Shown: positions 17,852-26,127, counted from the first letter of the stretch. The stretch: DNA of 64,000 bases from Mucilaginibacter lappiensis (GCF_900155965.1 NZ_FTMG01000022.1:1-64000), one strand, 5' to 3'. A program made the numbers and translations. The notes: generated by a model not told the origin, from the letters alone.

Positions 17852-19557
17852 GTTTACCCGATTGGATAGTTTTAGGCTTAACACTTTTTGCCATAGTGCT
17901 TTATGGCGTGTGGAAAAGCGGCAGCAATAAAAATATCGATCAGTTTTTAATGGGCAACCGCTCGTTGCCCTGGTATCACGTCGGGTTTTCGGTTATGGCT
18001 ACTCAAGCCAGTGCCATTACTTTTCTTTCGGCACCCGGACAGGCCTATTCCGATGGGATGCGCTTTGTACAGTTTTATTTCGGACTGCCACTGGCCATGA
18101 TTGTGCTCTGCGTAACTTTTGTGCCTATATTTCATCGCCTTAAAGTTTACACCGCCTACGAATTCCTGGAGCAACGCTTTGATCTGAAAACCCGCGCGCT
18201 CACCTCATTTCTTTTTCTGGTGTTACGCAGCCTGTCAACCGGGGTAGCCATTTATGCGCCGGCCATTATTTTATCAACCATACTCAATATCAATACGGTT
18301 TATACCACCCTGTTTATAGGTGGATTGGTGATATTTTACACCGTTTATGGCGGCAGTAAAGCAGTATCATACACACAGTTGCTGCAAATGAGTATCATAT
18401 TTGCCGGCATGTTCCTGGCTGGCATATTGGTGGTTAATCTATTGCCATCCGGCGTGGGGTTTACACACGCCTTGAAAATGGCGGGTAAGCTTGGCCACAT
18501 GAATGTGATAGACTGGAAGTTTGACTGGAGTAACCGATACACCGTGTGGAGCGGCCTCATAGGGGGCTTCTTTTTGCAGTTATCCTATTTCGGTACAGAT
18601 CAAAGCCAGGTTGGGCGTTATTTAACGGGCAGTTCGATAGGGCAAAGCAGGTTGGGCCTTATTATGAATGGCCTCATCAAAATACCCATGCAGTTCCTCA
18701 TCCTGCTGATTGGCATACTGGTTTTTAGCTTTTACCAATTTAACAGGCCGCCCATGTTCTTTAATAATTACGAGGTAGCTAAAGTAAAGCAAAGTAGTTA
18801 TGCTACCCAATACAATTACCTCGATCAGCAATACACCCAGGCTTTTGAACAACGGAAAGCAAAAGCCAATGACCTGATAAAAGCCCTTGACAGCAAAAAT
18901 GAGGATCAGATAGATCATGCAAAAGACGCTTTAAAAGTAGCGGATGTTCAATCGCACATCATCAGGCAGGATGCTATCGCGCTCATGAAAAAGAACAATG
19001 CAAGCGCCGATGAAAATGATACTAATTATGTATTTCTGACCTTTGTTAAGCAGTACTTACCTCAGGGACTGGTGGGGCTGCTGATAGCCATTATATTTTT
19101 GGCCTCCATGGGCTCAACAGCAAGCGCCCTTAATTCATTGGCTTCAACCACCGTGATTGATATTTACAAACGCACCATTAATAAGGATGCATCTGATGAA
19201 AACTATTTGCTGGTATCCCGTATGGCAACCGTGTTTTGGGGAGTAGTATGTGTAATTATGGCTTTGTATGCCGGCAAGCTGGGTAATTTATTGGAGGCCG
19301 TAAATCAGCTGGGTTCTTATATATACGGAACCGTATTAGGCGTGTTTGTAGTTGCTTTTTACATGAAACGAATAAGCGGGACTCCGGTGTTTATTGCCGC
19401 CATTATTAGTGAGGGCATCATATTATATTTAGGCCTGAGCAAAACGGTTGCTTATTTGTGGCTTAATCCTATCGGATGCTTTTTAGTGATGATTATAGCT
19501 TACTCGATCAATAAATTTATACCACAAAAAAGCCCGGCAATTGAACCGGGCCTGTAA
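17848..19557 (+). CDS. Sodium:solute symporter (SSS family)
   Basis: A 569-residue protein with about 13 transmembrane segments of the LeuT-like SSS fold: N-terminal LPDWIVLGLTLFAIVLYGVW, FLMGNRSLPWYHVGFSVMAT with AITFLSAPG, GGSKAVSYTQLLQM, and GTDQSQVGRYLTG, which fits the SSS signature. A hydrophilic, charged, probably helical insert of roughly 95 residues (about 298-393) lies between two late helices. Substrate cannot be read; sugars, sialic acid or myo-inositol are possible. Its ATG overlaps the stop of the 41-residue gene. The last codons form part of a terminator hairpin. Confidence 0.88.
   Translation: MSLPDWIVLGLTLFAIVLYGVWKSGSNKNIDQFLMGNRSLPWYHVGFSVMATQASAITFLSAPGQAYSDGMRFVQFYFGLPLAMIVLCVTFVPIFHRLKVYTAYEFLEQRFDLKTRALTSFLFLVLRSLSTGVAIYAPAIILSTILNINTVYTTLFIGGLVIFYTVYGGSKAVSYTQLLQMSIIFAGMFLAGILVVNLLPSGVGFTHALKMAGKLGHMNVIDWKFDWSNRYTVWSGLIGGFFLQLSYFGTDQSQVGRYLTGSSIGQSRLGLIMNGLIKIPMQFLILLIGILVFSFYQFNRPPMFFNNYEVAKVKQSSYATQYNYLDQQYTQAFEQRKAKANDLIKALDSKNEDQIDHAKDALKVADVQSHIIRQDAIALMKKNNASADENDTNYVFLTFVKQYLPQGLVGLLIAIIFLASMGSTASALNSLASTTVIDIYKRTINKDASDENYLLVSRMATVFWGVVCVIMALYAGKLGNLLEAVNQLGSYIYGTVLGVFVVAFYMKRISGTPVFIAAIISEGIILYLGLSKTVAYLWLNPIGCFLVMIIAYSINKFIPQKSPAIEPGL
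19532..19551 (-). terminator. Terminator of the DUF2911 gene inside the symporter 3' end
   Basis: Stem GCCCGG / CCGGGC with an 8-nt loop. On the minus strand it is followed by TTTTTTG, so it best serves the convergent DUF2911 gene, although it sits within the last codons of the symporter gene. Confidence 0.75.
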
Positions 19558-19583
19558 TGTTTTTATGCTTTGTTGCCTGATAT

Positions 19584-20435
19584 TTACTCTTTGGCGTGAT
19601 TAAGCGCTTCCAGGTTTAAGCGCAGGTATTCATCATCATTACTTTGTTTGGAAAGCTCAATGCCGGCCTCAGCGGCAGCTATGGCGCCCGGTTTATCGCC
19701 TTTTTTTAACAACAGGTGCGATTCCCACAATTTAAACCAAGGGCTTTTAGGAGATGATTTCTCTGCCTCGGCTACCCAGCCTAAAGCTTTGTCAATATCT
19801 TTACCGTTTTCATAATACCACTGGATGGCATTAAGATAGTAAGGCTTGCGGTCGCCCTTCATCAACTCATCAATATTTGCCATGATCTTGGCATCGTCTG
19901 TTGCTTCTATATGTGCCATAACTGCGGTATGGTCCCAAACCAGATACAAATCTGTTGACCGGGTTGTTGAGTTAGAAAAAGCTATGGTAAAGGTTTCCCG
20001 CTTTTCAGTTACCCTTTTAGGTTTAACGGTGAACCGTAAAAGGTCATCGGCTTGTTTATAGCTATAAGCCCCCCATTGTTTAACCGTTTTGTTAAGTATA
20101 ATGGTCCAATCGGTTCTGTCCGGAATACTGAAAAGCGAATAAGTACCAGCCGGTACCGGATTGCCTTCAATAATAACGTTTTCTGTAAAAGTAATGGTAG
20201 TGGCGGAATTAGCGCCTGTTCGCCATACTTCACCAAAAGGGTTTATACCACCAAACATTCTGCGTCCCTTAACATTTGGTCTCGAATAAGTAATAATGAT
20301 TTTACCCAGGCCAAAATCCTGAGTAATGGTTTGCGTTGTGCTGTTCTCAGGAATGCGGGGTATTCCTTGTGCATTGCTTTTATAGCAGAGGCATGCCAAT
20401 AGCATGGTAGCTAAAAATAAGTAAGTCTTTCTCAT
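19584..20435 (-). CDS. DUF2911 family secreted protein
   Basis: A 283-residue protein with a signal peptide (ends KSNAQ). The DUF2911 core runs through GKIIITYSRPNVKGRRMFG, INPFGEVWRTGANSATTITF and PAGTYSLFSIPDRTDWTIILN; this family is common and secreted in Bacteroidota, of unknown function. The C-terminal third looks like TPR-type helical pairs (NAIQWYYENGKDIDKALGWV ... GDKPGAIAAAEAGIEL). Monocistronic, with its terminator reaching into the convergent symporter gene. Confidence 0.88.
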   Translation of the reverse strand: MRKTYLFLATMLLACLCYKSNAQGIPRIPENSTTQTITQDFGLGKIIITYSRPNVKGRRMFGGINPFGEVWRTGANSATTITFTENVIIEGNPVPAGTYSLFSIPDRTDWTIILNKTVKQWGAYSYKQADDLLRFTVKPKRVTEKRETFTIAFSNSTTRSTDLYLVWDHTAVMAHIEATDDAKIMANIDELMKGDRKPYYLNAIQWYYENGKDIDKALGWVAEAEKSSPKSPWFKLWESHLLLKKGDKPGAIAAAEAGIELSKQSNDDEYLRLNLEALNHAKE

Positions 20436-20515
20436 GTTATGTTTTCGATACTAAGATACCAAATGTTTTGAATCGGTAAATATTGTATTGGAGTAATAAA
20501 TTTTATGAAAGTTTA

Positions 20516-20650
20516 ATATGGGGAGTGAAGTAGTGAGTGGTGAATAGTGAGGAGTTAATAGAGGGGGAATGGTGAGTGGTCAGAAAGTACACTTATGATA
20601 GGGTCTCCTACTATTATTCACTACTCCCCACTCACCATTCACTATCTCCC
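20516..20650. repeat. Long imperfect inverted repeat (GGGAGTGAAGTAGTGAGTGG type)
   Basis: The left arm (GTGAGTGGTGAATAGTGAGG and similar units) and right arm (CACTACTCCCCACTCACCATTC...) are complementary with gaps. Each arm is itself built of degenerate short units. It lies between the divergent DUF2911 and rlmI genes and ends just before the rlmI -7 box. Confidence 0.75.
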
Positions 20651-20659
20651 CATTTGTAT

Positions 20660-20667
20660 TACCTTTG
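20660..20667 (+). promoter_or_regulatory. -7 box of rlmI
   Basis: TACCTTTG, 5 nt upstream of the ATG at 20673. The upstream in-frame start at 20595 lies within the inverted repeat and before this promoter. Transcription would begin at or very near the start codon. Confidence 0.55.
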
Positions 20668-20672
20668 CGGTT

Positions 20673-21860
20673 ATGATTGATGTGTTATTAAACAAGGGTA
20701 AAGAGAAAGCTGTTTTACAAAAGCATCCCTGGGTATTTTCTGGAGCTGTTGAAAAAGTAAAAGGTAAACCTGCCAATGGCGATGTGGTACGGCTGCTTAA
20801 TGCAAAAGGCGATTTTATGGCCTATGGTTTTTATAACGATCAATCGAGGGTTGCCCTGCGCCTTTTGGAATGGGAAGAAGCCATTGAAATTAATGACGAG
20901 TGGTTTCGCCGCAAATTGGCCACTGCCATTAAAAGCCGTACTCATGTATTAGCTAACGGAACCAATACCTGTCGCCTGGTTTTTAGCGAGGCTGATTATT
21001 TGCCCGGTTTAATTGTTGATAAGTATGCCGGTCACCTGGCCGTTCAGGTGCTTACTTCGGGTATGGAGCGGGTAATGCCGGTTATTATTGATGAGTTGCA
21101 AAAGCTGCTGAACCCCGAAAGTATATCAGACAAAAGTGATAACTCCTCACGGGCTCACGAAGGTTTGGCCGAGGCAGAAAATAAAGTGCTTTTTGGTAAC
21201 CCACCGCCAGAGATTGTAGAAGTGCTGGAAAATAATATTGTTTACGGCATCAATATCACCGAAGGCCAAAAATCCGGCTTTTATTGCGACCAGCGCGATA
21301 ACCGTCATATAGTAGCCAATTATGCCAAAGGGAAAAAAGTGCTGGATTGTTTTTGCTATACCGGGGGCTTTACGCTCAATAGCTTAAAAAATGGTGCCGC
21401 ATCGGTAACCAGTGTGGATAGTTCGGCATTGGCCATTGAAACTTTGAAAGAAAATATCCTGCTGAACAAATTAGATGCGGATAAACATACGGCCATAAAA
21501 TCAGATGTGAATGTGCAGCTGCGTAAATTCAGGGATGATGGCGAAAAGTTTGATGTTATTGTACTCGATCCACCTAAATACGCTCCATCGCGCTCAGCGC
21601 TAACCCGTGCTTCCAGGGCTTATAAAGATCTGAACCGTTTAGGTATGCTGCTTTTGAACGAAGGTGGACTATTGGCTACCTATTCCTGCTCTGGTGCTAT
21701 GGATATGGAAAGCTTTAAACAGGTAATTGCCTGGGCCGCGCTCGACGCTGGTAAGCAAGTGCAATTCATTTACCAGTTCCATCAGCCCGAAGATCACCCG
21801 GTAAGAGCCTCCTTCCCCGAAGGAGAGTATCTGAAAGGGTTGTTGTGCAGGGTATTTTGA
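20673..21860 (+). CDS. rlmI: Class I SAM-dependent rRNA methyltransferase, RlmI-like
   Basis: About 395 residues from the ATG at 20673 (MIDVLLNKGKEKAV); the longer frame would start inside a repeat. N-terminal PUA-like domain (LQKHPWVFSGAVEKVKG), a middle RlmI region with FSEADYLPGLIVDKY and GQKSGFYCDQRDNR, and a Rossmann-fold methyltransferase with VLDCFCYTGGFTL and the catalytic-region DPPKYAPSR; a conserved SCSG follows. By family it makes m5C in 23S rRNA (position 1962 in E. coli). Both Cys positions expected of m5C enzymes of this group are visible. Confidence 0.85.
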   Translation: MIDVLLNKGKEKAVLQKHPWVFSGAVEKVKGKPANGDVVRLLNAKGDFMAYGFYNDQSRVALRLLEWEEAIEINDEWFRRKLATAIKSRTHVLANGTNTCRLVFSEADYLPGLIVDKYAGHLAVQVLTSGMERVMPVIIDELQKLLNPESISDKSDNSSRAHEGLAEAENKVLFGNPPPEIVEVLENNIVYGINITEGQKSGFYCDQRDNRHIVANYAKGKKVLDCFCYTGGFTLNSLKNGAASVTSVDSSALAIETLKENILLNKLDADKHTAIKSDVNVQLRKFRDDGEKFDVIVLDPPKYAPSRSALTRASRAYKDLNRLGMLLLNEGGLLATYSCSGAMDMESFKQVIAWAALDAGKQVQFIYQFHQPEDHPVRASFPEGEYLKGLLCRVF

Positions 21861-21861
21861 T

Positions 21862-22050
21862 TTAAAGTCAAGAATCAAGAGCCAAGAAGCAAGATTGGAT
21901 AAGTAGTAATAATAGATATGTCATTGCGAGGCACGAAGCAATCGCGTAGTTATTCTTATTAGTGAGAACGCGAGGAGATTGCTTCGTCATAACTCCCCGC
22001 AATGACATAATTAGTGTAGCTTCTTGATTCCTGACTCTTATTTCTGGACT
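21862..22050. repeat. Nested repeats: AGTCAAGAATCAAG inverted tract with a CATTGCGAGG palindrome inside
   Basis: The outer arms are AAGAATCAAGAGCCAAGAAGC on the left and, on the minus strand, AGAGTCCAGAAATAAGAGTC followed by GGAATCAAGAAGC on the right. Inside them (21919-22008) sits TCATTGCGAGGCACGAAGCA with its inverted partner near CGCAATGACAT. The same CATTGCGAGGCACGAAGCAAT unit recurs inverted at 26237-26264. The right outer arm encodes the last residues and stop of terC. Confidence 0.8.
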
Positions 22051-22796
22051 CTCTTAACAGCTTTTGCTTTCATTTTTAAATTCAACATTTCTACCAATAC
22101 CGAAAAGGCCATGGCGAAGTAGATATAGCCCTTAGGAATATGTTGTTCAAAGGCCTCGGCCAGAAGCGAAACACCTATCAGTAACAGGAACGATAGCGCC
22201 AGCATTTTTACCGTAGGGTGCTTGTTAACAAAGCCGGCTACCCCGTTTGACGCCCACATCATAATACCTACGGCTATCACAACCGCCAGTATCATGATCT
22301 CTACGTGGCTGGCCATACCTACCGCGGTAATCACAGAATCGAGCGAGAAAACAATATCCAGCAGCATGATCTGAATAATGGTACCCCAGAAGCTGTGCCG
22401 TTTTACATTTTCCGTATTTTCTTCCTCGCCTTCAATTTTATGGTGTATCTCGGCGGTACTTTTATAAATCAGGAATAAACCGCCAATGATCAGGATTAAA
22501 TCGCGGCCCGATATGGCCAGCTTTTCCGCCCAGTCGGCATCGGTTATATTAAAAACGTGAGCCAGGTTAAACAATGGGGCGGTAAGTGTCATGACCCAGC
22601 TAATGGACAGCAAAAGCAACACCCGGGTGATCATGGCCATGCCTAAACCGATCCTGCGACCTTTGGCCTGCTGGTTTGCCGGGAGCTTATCTGATAAAAT
22701 GGAGATGAATATCACATTATCTATCCCCAGAACAATCTCTAATAACGTAAGGGTAATGAGCGATATCCAGGATTCGGCGTGAGCGAATATTTCCAT
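22038..22796 (-). CDS. TerC-family integral membrane protein
   Basis: A 252-residue protein with about seven transmembrane helices. Family landmarks: TLLEIVLGIDNVIFISIL near the N-terminus and LLDIVFSLDSVITAVGM in the middle, with the buried Asp residues of the TerC/Alx/YgdQ group, implicated in metal (Mn, Ca) handling and tellurite resistance. The C-terminal RVQK and the TAA stop come from the right arm of the neighbouring dispersed repeat. A terminator lies just upstream (for the adhesin gene), so it is probably transcribed alone. Confidence 0.85.
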   Translation of the reverse strand: MEIFAHAESWISLITLTLLEIVLGIDNVIFISILSDKLPANQQAKGRRIGLGMAMITRVLLLLSISWVMTLTAPLFNLAHVFNITDADWAEKLAISGRDLILIIGGLFLIYKSTAEIHHKIEGEEENTENVKRHSFWGTIIQIMLLDIVFSLDSVITAVGMASHVEIMILAVVIAVGIMMWASNGVAGFVNKHPTVKMLALSFLLLIGVSLLAEAFEQHIPKGYIYFAMAFSVLVEMLNLKMKAKAVKRVQK

Positions 22797-22828
22797 AGCA
22801 GGGTAAATTGTTTGCCCCTAAAATAACA

Positions 22829-22855
22829 AAACCCCTGCCGAAAGTGGCAGAGGTT
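22829..22855 (-). terminator. Terminator of the ECF sigma operon
   Basis: AACCTCTGCC / GGCAGGGGTT on the minus strand with a 6-nt loop and TTTTG downstream, 26 nt past the adhesin stop. Confidence 0.85.
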
Positions 22856-22881
22856 TGCGATCAATGTTAAAATATAAGGCG

Positions 22882-24261
22882 TTAATCAAAGCTTACGCTG
22901 CCGTAGCTGGTGTTAATAGTTATGGTTTTATCGTTGGAGCCTTTACCTAAATGGCCTTTATAGTTTTTAGTAGGGTTATAGCCGCGGTCGTTATCAGCAG
23001 GGCTTTTGCTGGTAATATTGATATCATGACCTCCATAATTAAAACTGCCATAGCGTACGGTTACATCAAAGTCGGCATTTTGCTCGTTGCTGATACCCAA
23101 TTTTACACTGGAGTAGGAGGAGTTTACAGCTAAATTTTTCACGTTTTTATCAACCTCATTAATATTCAGATTGCCGCTGAATTTTACGTTGATGTTGCCC
23201 GATGTAGTGAGCCGCCCAATTTTGGCCGAGCTGTAGCTGATGTCGGCATTTAGTTTATTACACTCGCCCAGGTTTAGGCTGCCATAGGCTACATCCAGGT
23301 CGCTGCCGTTAAGGGAGCCAATGGTGGCGCTGCCATATTTAACCGTGATCTGGTTGCCGGGGTTACTTAATACCTTGGCTACCAGGCTGCCGTAAGAGTT
23401 ATTGATAACCAGTTTCCCATCCAGATCGGGTAAGCTGGTAGCGCCATATTTATTACTTACGTTCAATGGGTTTCTGGATGGCATATATACGGTGTAATTC
23501 ACCTCAATTTTGCGCACATTGTTACGTCGGCCACCAAATAACGACCATGAACTGCCATTGTCATCACTGTTGATATTGGTTTTAAAATAAACGCCCGAGC
23601 CATCTTTACTATCCCTGATGGTTACATTATCCAGCAGTTTTTGGGCCATGTCGTCATCATTGGCGCCTACTTTTATTTGTACATCAACCTTTACCTCACT
23701 TTTATTCCAGGTATTCACGGTTATTTTGCCGAAACGGTTATCCAGGTTGATCACATCGTTACCATCTATGGAATAGCTTTTGCTGTAGTTTTTTACTTTT
23801 TCAACACCATCATCATGTTGTGAATCATTATCGGTGTTATAGCTAAAATTGGTATCAAAATCTTTAAAGCCTAAAGCAATCTGCGGCGCTATATTATTAC
23901 TGAGATCACAGGCAAGGTTCCTGGTGCTATCATTCAGCTGGTAGTTGAAGTTTTGATCGAGATGTTTAAATTGCTTGTCAAAGCCCTTCATTTTCAGGTT
24001 CATTTGTTTAAGCTGCTGCAGTTTAATATGACTTATTTGCTTTTGCAGATCCTTCATTTTAATGTGCAGATCATTCATCTTTAACTGAAAGTCCTTACTG
24101 TCCGGCGCCGTCATTTGATTTAAGGGAGCAACCGGAGGTATAGGCGGAAGCACGGGAACAGGAACCGGAGGCGCAGGAGTTTGCTGTGCAAAACTGATCG
24201 TATTAATGGCTAACAGGGCCATTAGTGCAAGTATCGACCGTTTAAATATTTTTGATTTCAT
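22882..24261 (-). CDS. Secreted putative auto-transported adhesin-like beta-helix protein (DUF4097/DUF2807-like)
   Basis: A 459-residue protein with a signal peptide (ends ISFAQQ), a Pro-rich linker, a Lys/Gln-rich coiled-coil stretch (about 58-105) and a long beta region made of irregular repeats around YGS/YSS motifs (KYGATSLPDL, NSYGSLVAK, KYGSATIGSL, AYGSLNLGE, SYSSAKIGRL, RYGSFNYGG, SYGSVSFD). The repetition suggests a right-handed beta-helix, as in DUF4097-type proteins. It overlaps the anti-sigma gene by 20 nt, as last gene of an ECF sigma operon, so it is probably an envelope-stress or surface protein (inference). Confidence 0.75.
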   Translation of the reverse strand: MKSKIFKRSILALMALLAINTISFAQQTPAPPVPVPVLPPIPPVAPLNQMTAPDSKDFQLKMNDLHIKMKDLQKQISHIKLQQLKQMNLKMKGFDKQFKHLDQNFNYQLNDSTRNLACDLSNNIAPQIALGFKDFDTNFSYNTDNDSQHDDGVEKVKNYSKSYSIDGNDVINLDNRFGKITVNTWNKSEVKVDVQIKVGANDDDMAQKLLDNVTIRDSKDGSGVYFKTNINSDDNGSSWSLFGGRRNNVRKIEVNYTVYMPSRNPLNVSNKYGATSLPDLDGKLVINNSYGSLVAKVLSNPGNQITVKYGSATIGSLNGSDLDVAYGSLNLGECNKLNADISYSSAKIGRLTTSGNINVKFSGNLNINEVDKNVKNLAVNSSYSSVKLGISNEQNADFDVTVRYGSFNYGGHDINITSKSPADNDRGYNPTKNYKGHLGKGSNDKTITINTSYGSVSFD

Positions 24262-24808
24262 CTTTTTGGTCTTTTTTCATTTGATTGTACTGCTCTATTA
24301 CACTCAATTGCTGATTAAGCACCTCGGTTTGTACCTGCAAGTTCCGGATCATGGCACGTAAAACACGCTCCTGGTTAGGGCTGGTGGCTAAATCGGCATT
24401 AAGCCTTTTATAGGTAGAATCCATTTTGGCTATTTCTGCGCTAAACTCTTTATACAGTTGCGGATCGGCTTTTGAAACCGATTTTAGCTCGGTAAGTTTA
24501 GTTTCAACAAGCGATGCGTAATGCATTTGTTGTTTGGCATACTCAGGGTTTATGGCGGCCAGGTCCACGGTTTTTGCGGCTTTTTGGCTTTGGAGGTATA
24601 TTCCGAAACCGATGCCCATGACAACGATTACCGATGCGGCGACCCGAAGTACGAAAGCAAGCGAAAAGGTTTTTGTTTCCAGCTTTTTTGGCAGCTCCTC
24701 CGGCATGTTGAGGCTTTGCTCAATTTTGCTCCACAAATCGGCCGATGGTTCGATCTCGTCAAACTCTTCCTTGTTGTTTTTAATGAAATCTTCAAATCGC
24801 TTGCTCAT
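24242..24808 (-). CDS. Putative membrane anti-sigma factor
   Basis: A 188-residue protein: an acidic cytoplasmic N-terminus (SKRFEDFIKNNKEEFDEIEP, SADLWSKIEQSL), one transmembrane helix (FVLRVAASVIVVMGIGFGIYL) and a periplasmic helical, probably coiled-coil, domain. Topology and position (4-nt overlap with the ECF sigma gene) are typical of an anti-sigma factor although no zinc-binding ZAS motif (HxxxCxxC) is present. The expected role is membrane sequestration of the sigma factor until a signal is sensed (inference). Confidence 0.7.
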   Translation of the reverse strand: MSKRFEDFIKNNKEEFDEIEPSADLWSKIEQSLNMPEELPKKLETKTFSLAFVLRVAASVIVVMGIGFGIYLQSQKAAKTVDLAAINPEYAKQQMHYASLVETKLTELKSVSKADPQLYKEFSAEIAKMDSTYKRLNADLATSPNQERVLRAMIRNLQVQTEVLNQQLSVIEQYNQMKKDQKDEIKNI

Positions 24809-25365
24809 AATTCTGGTCCTTTCCTTTTTAAAATTTCCATTAATTTTCTTTTAGCTCTCAAAAACTGTGTTCTTGAGGTGTTTTCTGATATATTCAATAT
24901 TTGTCCTATTTCTTCATGATCATAACCTTCCAGCAGATAAAGCGACAGCACCACGCGGTAACCATCGGGCAGTTGTTTCATGCCTTCTTTTACCAAAGCC
25001 ACCTGGTACTGAACATCGTCATCATCTTCAGGCTCTTCGTCTGGTATATTTTCCAGATGGTCGCCCTCCAGTTCAATCAGCTCCAGCCTGCGCTTGCGCA
25101 ACAGGTTTATAGAGCGGTTTACCACTATTTGTTTCAACCATAAACCAAACGTGGTGTCCTGTCTGAAATCCTTCAACTTGTTAAAAGCATCCAGAAAAGC
25201 TTCCTGCAAAACATCTTCAGCTTCGGCAATATTGCCCACGATCCTAAAGGCGACGTTCAACATCGCTTTAGAATACAACCGGTACAACTCGTAACTGGCC
25301 TTCTTGCTTCCCTGTTTGCACTCAACCACCAGGTTATAATGCTTATCTACATATATGGCTTCCAA
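24805..25365 (-). CDS. ECF-type RNA polymerase sigma factor (sigma-24 family)
   Basis: A 186-residue protein with region 2 (YRLYSKAMLNVAFRIVGNIAEAEDVLQEAF, containing the -10 recognition part, and FGLWLKQIVVNRSINLLRK) and region 4 (QLPDGYRVVLSLYLLEGYDHEEIGQILNISENTSRTQFLRAK). An acidic linker EEPEDDDDVQ joins the two. First gene of a three-gene overlapping operon (sigma, anti-sigma, adhesin). A candidate ECF promoter upstream suggests positive autoregulation. Confidence 0.93.
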   Translation of the reverse strand: MEAIYVDKHYNLVVECKQGSKKASYELYRLYSKAMLNVAFRIVGNIAEAEDVLQEAFLDAFNKLKDFRQDTTFGLWLKQIVVNRSINLLRKRRLELIELEGDHLENIPDEEPEDDDDVQYQVALVKEGMKQLPDGYRVVLSLYLLEGYDHEEIGQILNISENTSRTQFLRAKRKLMEILKRKGPEL

Positions 25366-25391
25366 ATTTCTGATCAGGTTTCAGATTAAAT

Positions 25392-25416
25392 GACGCATCA
25401 TTTTTAGCAACGTTGC
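25392..25416 (-). promoter_or_regulatory. Candidate ECF-type promoter (autoregulation)
   Basis: On the minus strand GCAAC (25416-25412), a 15-nt spacer, then GCGTC (25396-25392), 27 nt before the sigma start. AAC and CGTC boxes at this spacing are the usual ECF promoter pattern. GCAAC lies within a 10-bp palindrome GCAACGTTGC (25407-25416). Confidence 0.55.
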
Positions 25417-25469
25417 ATCACAATGAAAAATAATTTCATGAAGTAATAATTTTTTTTTCAAATAGCCGT

Positions 25470-25615
25470 TTATGACCGTTGATTTTATCTGATAGCGCTG
25501 ATTTCGTTGATTCGCCCAAACTATGATTTAAAGAATCATTTACATTTGGTAAGCCACCCGCAATAAGATCAAAAAATCAGCGCAATCAATGAAATCAAAT
25601 CAATCAGCGGTCAAA
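25470..25615. repeat. Long imperfect inverted repeat (TGACCGTTGATT / AATCAGCGGTCA type)
   Basis: The left arm starts near TGACCGTTGATTTTATCTGA and GCGCTGATTTCGTTGATT. The right arm contains AATCAGCGCAATCAATG and AATCAATCAGCGGTCA. The two are complementary with gaps; units are GATT-rich. The right arm encodes the final codons (DFLTAD region) and TGA stop of the NadR-like kinase gene. Confidence 0.8.
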
Positions 25616-26127
25616 AAATCATCAATAACTTTCACGGCGTTTTCGTAACGATTGGTATCTATACCGGATATTACCACGTAGCGGGCCTGTAAGGCAGTAA
25701 GTTCTTTGTGCCATACCGCCATAAAATGCTCACGTAGTTCGGGAAAATTACGCAGAGGATCGTCCTGCCAGGGCAGGTCGATATCTAATAGTAAATAAAA
25801 GTCGTAGGGGTGTTTGGGCAATTCATCCAGCACTTCCTGCGGCGCCTGGCCAAACATATGCTCGCTCCATATTTTTACGGTTAAAAAGGTGGTATCGCAT
25901 ATCAGGACATGGTTGGCTTTGGGTAATAAAGAGGCCTCCAATGCCAGCTGTCCCTGAAACATATTGATTTCGTCCTGCCAGGTGCAAGGTTCGGTAAGCG
26001 CCGCGCAATACTCCCGGGAATACTCGGGTACGGCGATAGTATGATAATGAGCGGCCAGATAATCAGACATGGTTGATTTTCCCGTTGATTCAGGCCCGAC
26101 TACCGCTATTTTGGGAATGTGTTTCAT
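25600..26127 (-). CDS. NadR-like nucleoside kinase / AAA ATPase (ribosylnicotinamide kinase type)
   Basis: A 175-residue P-loop protein: GPESTGKST (residues 11-19) is the Walker A motif, PEYSREYC resembles the EYxR(E/D)Y motif of the NadR C-terminal kinase domain, and DTTFLTVKIW and LLLDIDLPWQDDPLR follow the family pattern. In NadR this domain phosphorylates nicotinamide riboside; the adenylyltransferase half is absent here, as in stand-alone Bacteroidota homologues. No pnuC is nearby. Its last codons overlap the dispersed inverted repeat, so the C-terminus may differ from relatives. Confidence 0.8.
   Translation of the reverse strand: MKHIPKIAVVGPESTGKSTMSDYLAAHYHTIAVPEYSREYCAALTEPCTWQDEINMFQGQLALEASLLPKANHVLICDTTFLTVKIWSEHMFGQAPQEVLDELPKHPYDFYLLLDIDLPWQDDPLRNFPELREHFMAVWHKELTALQARYVVISGIDTNRYENAVKVIDDFLTAD

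Noticed and set aside
24521..24919. Plus-strand open frames opposite the sigma/anti-sigma genes
   Set aside because: Antisense shadows of well-supported genes; no recognisable protein.
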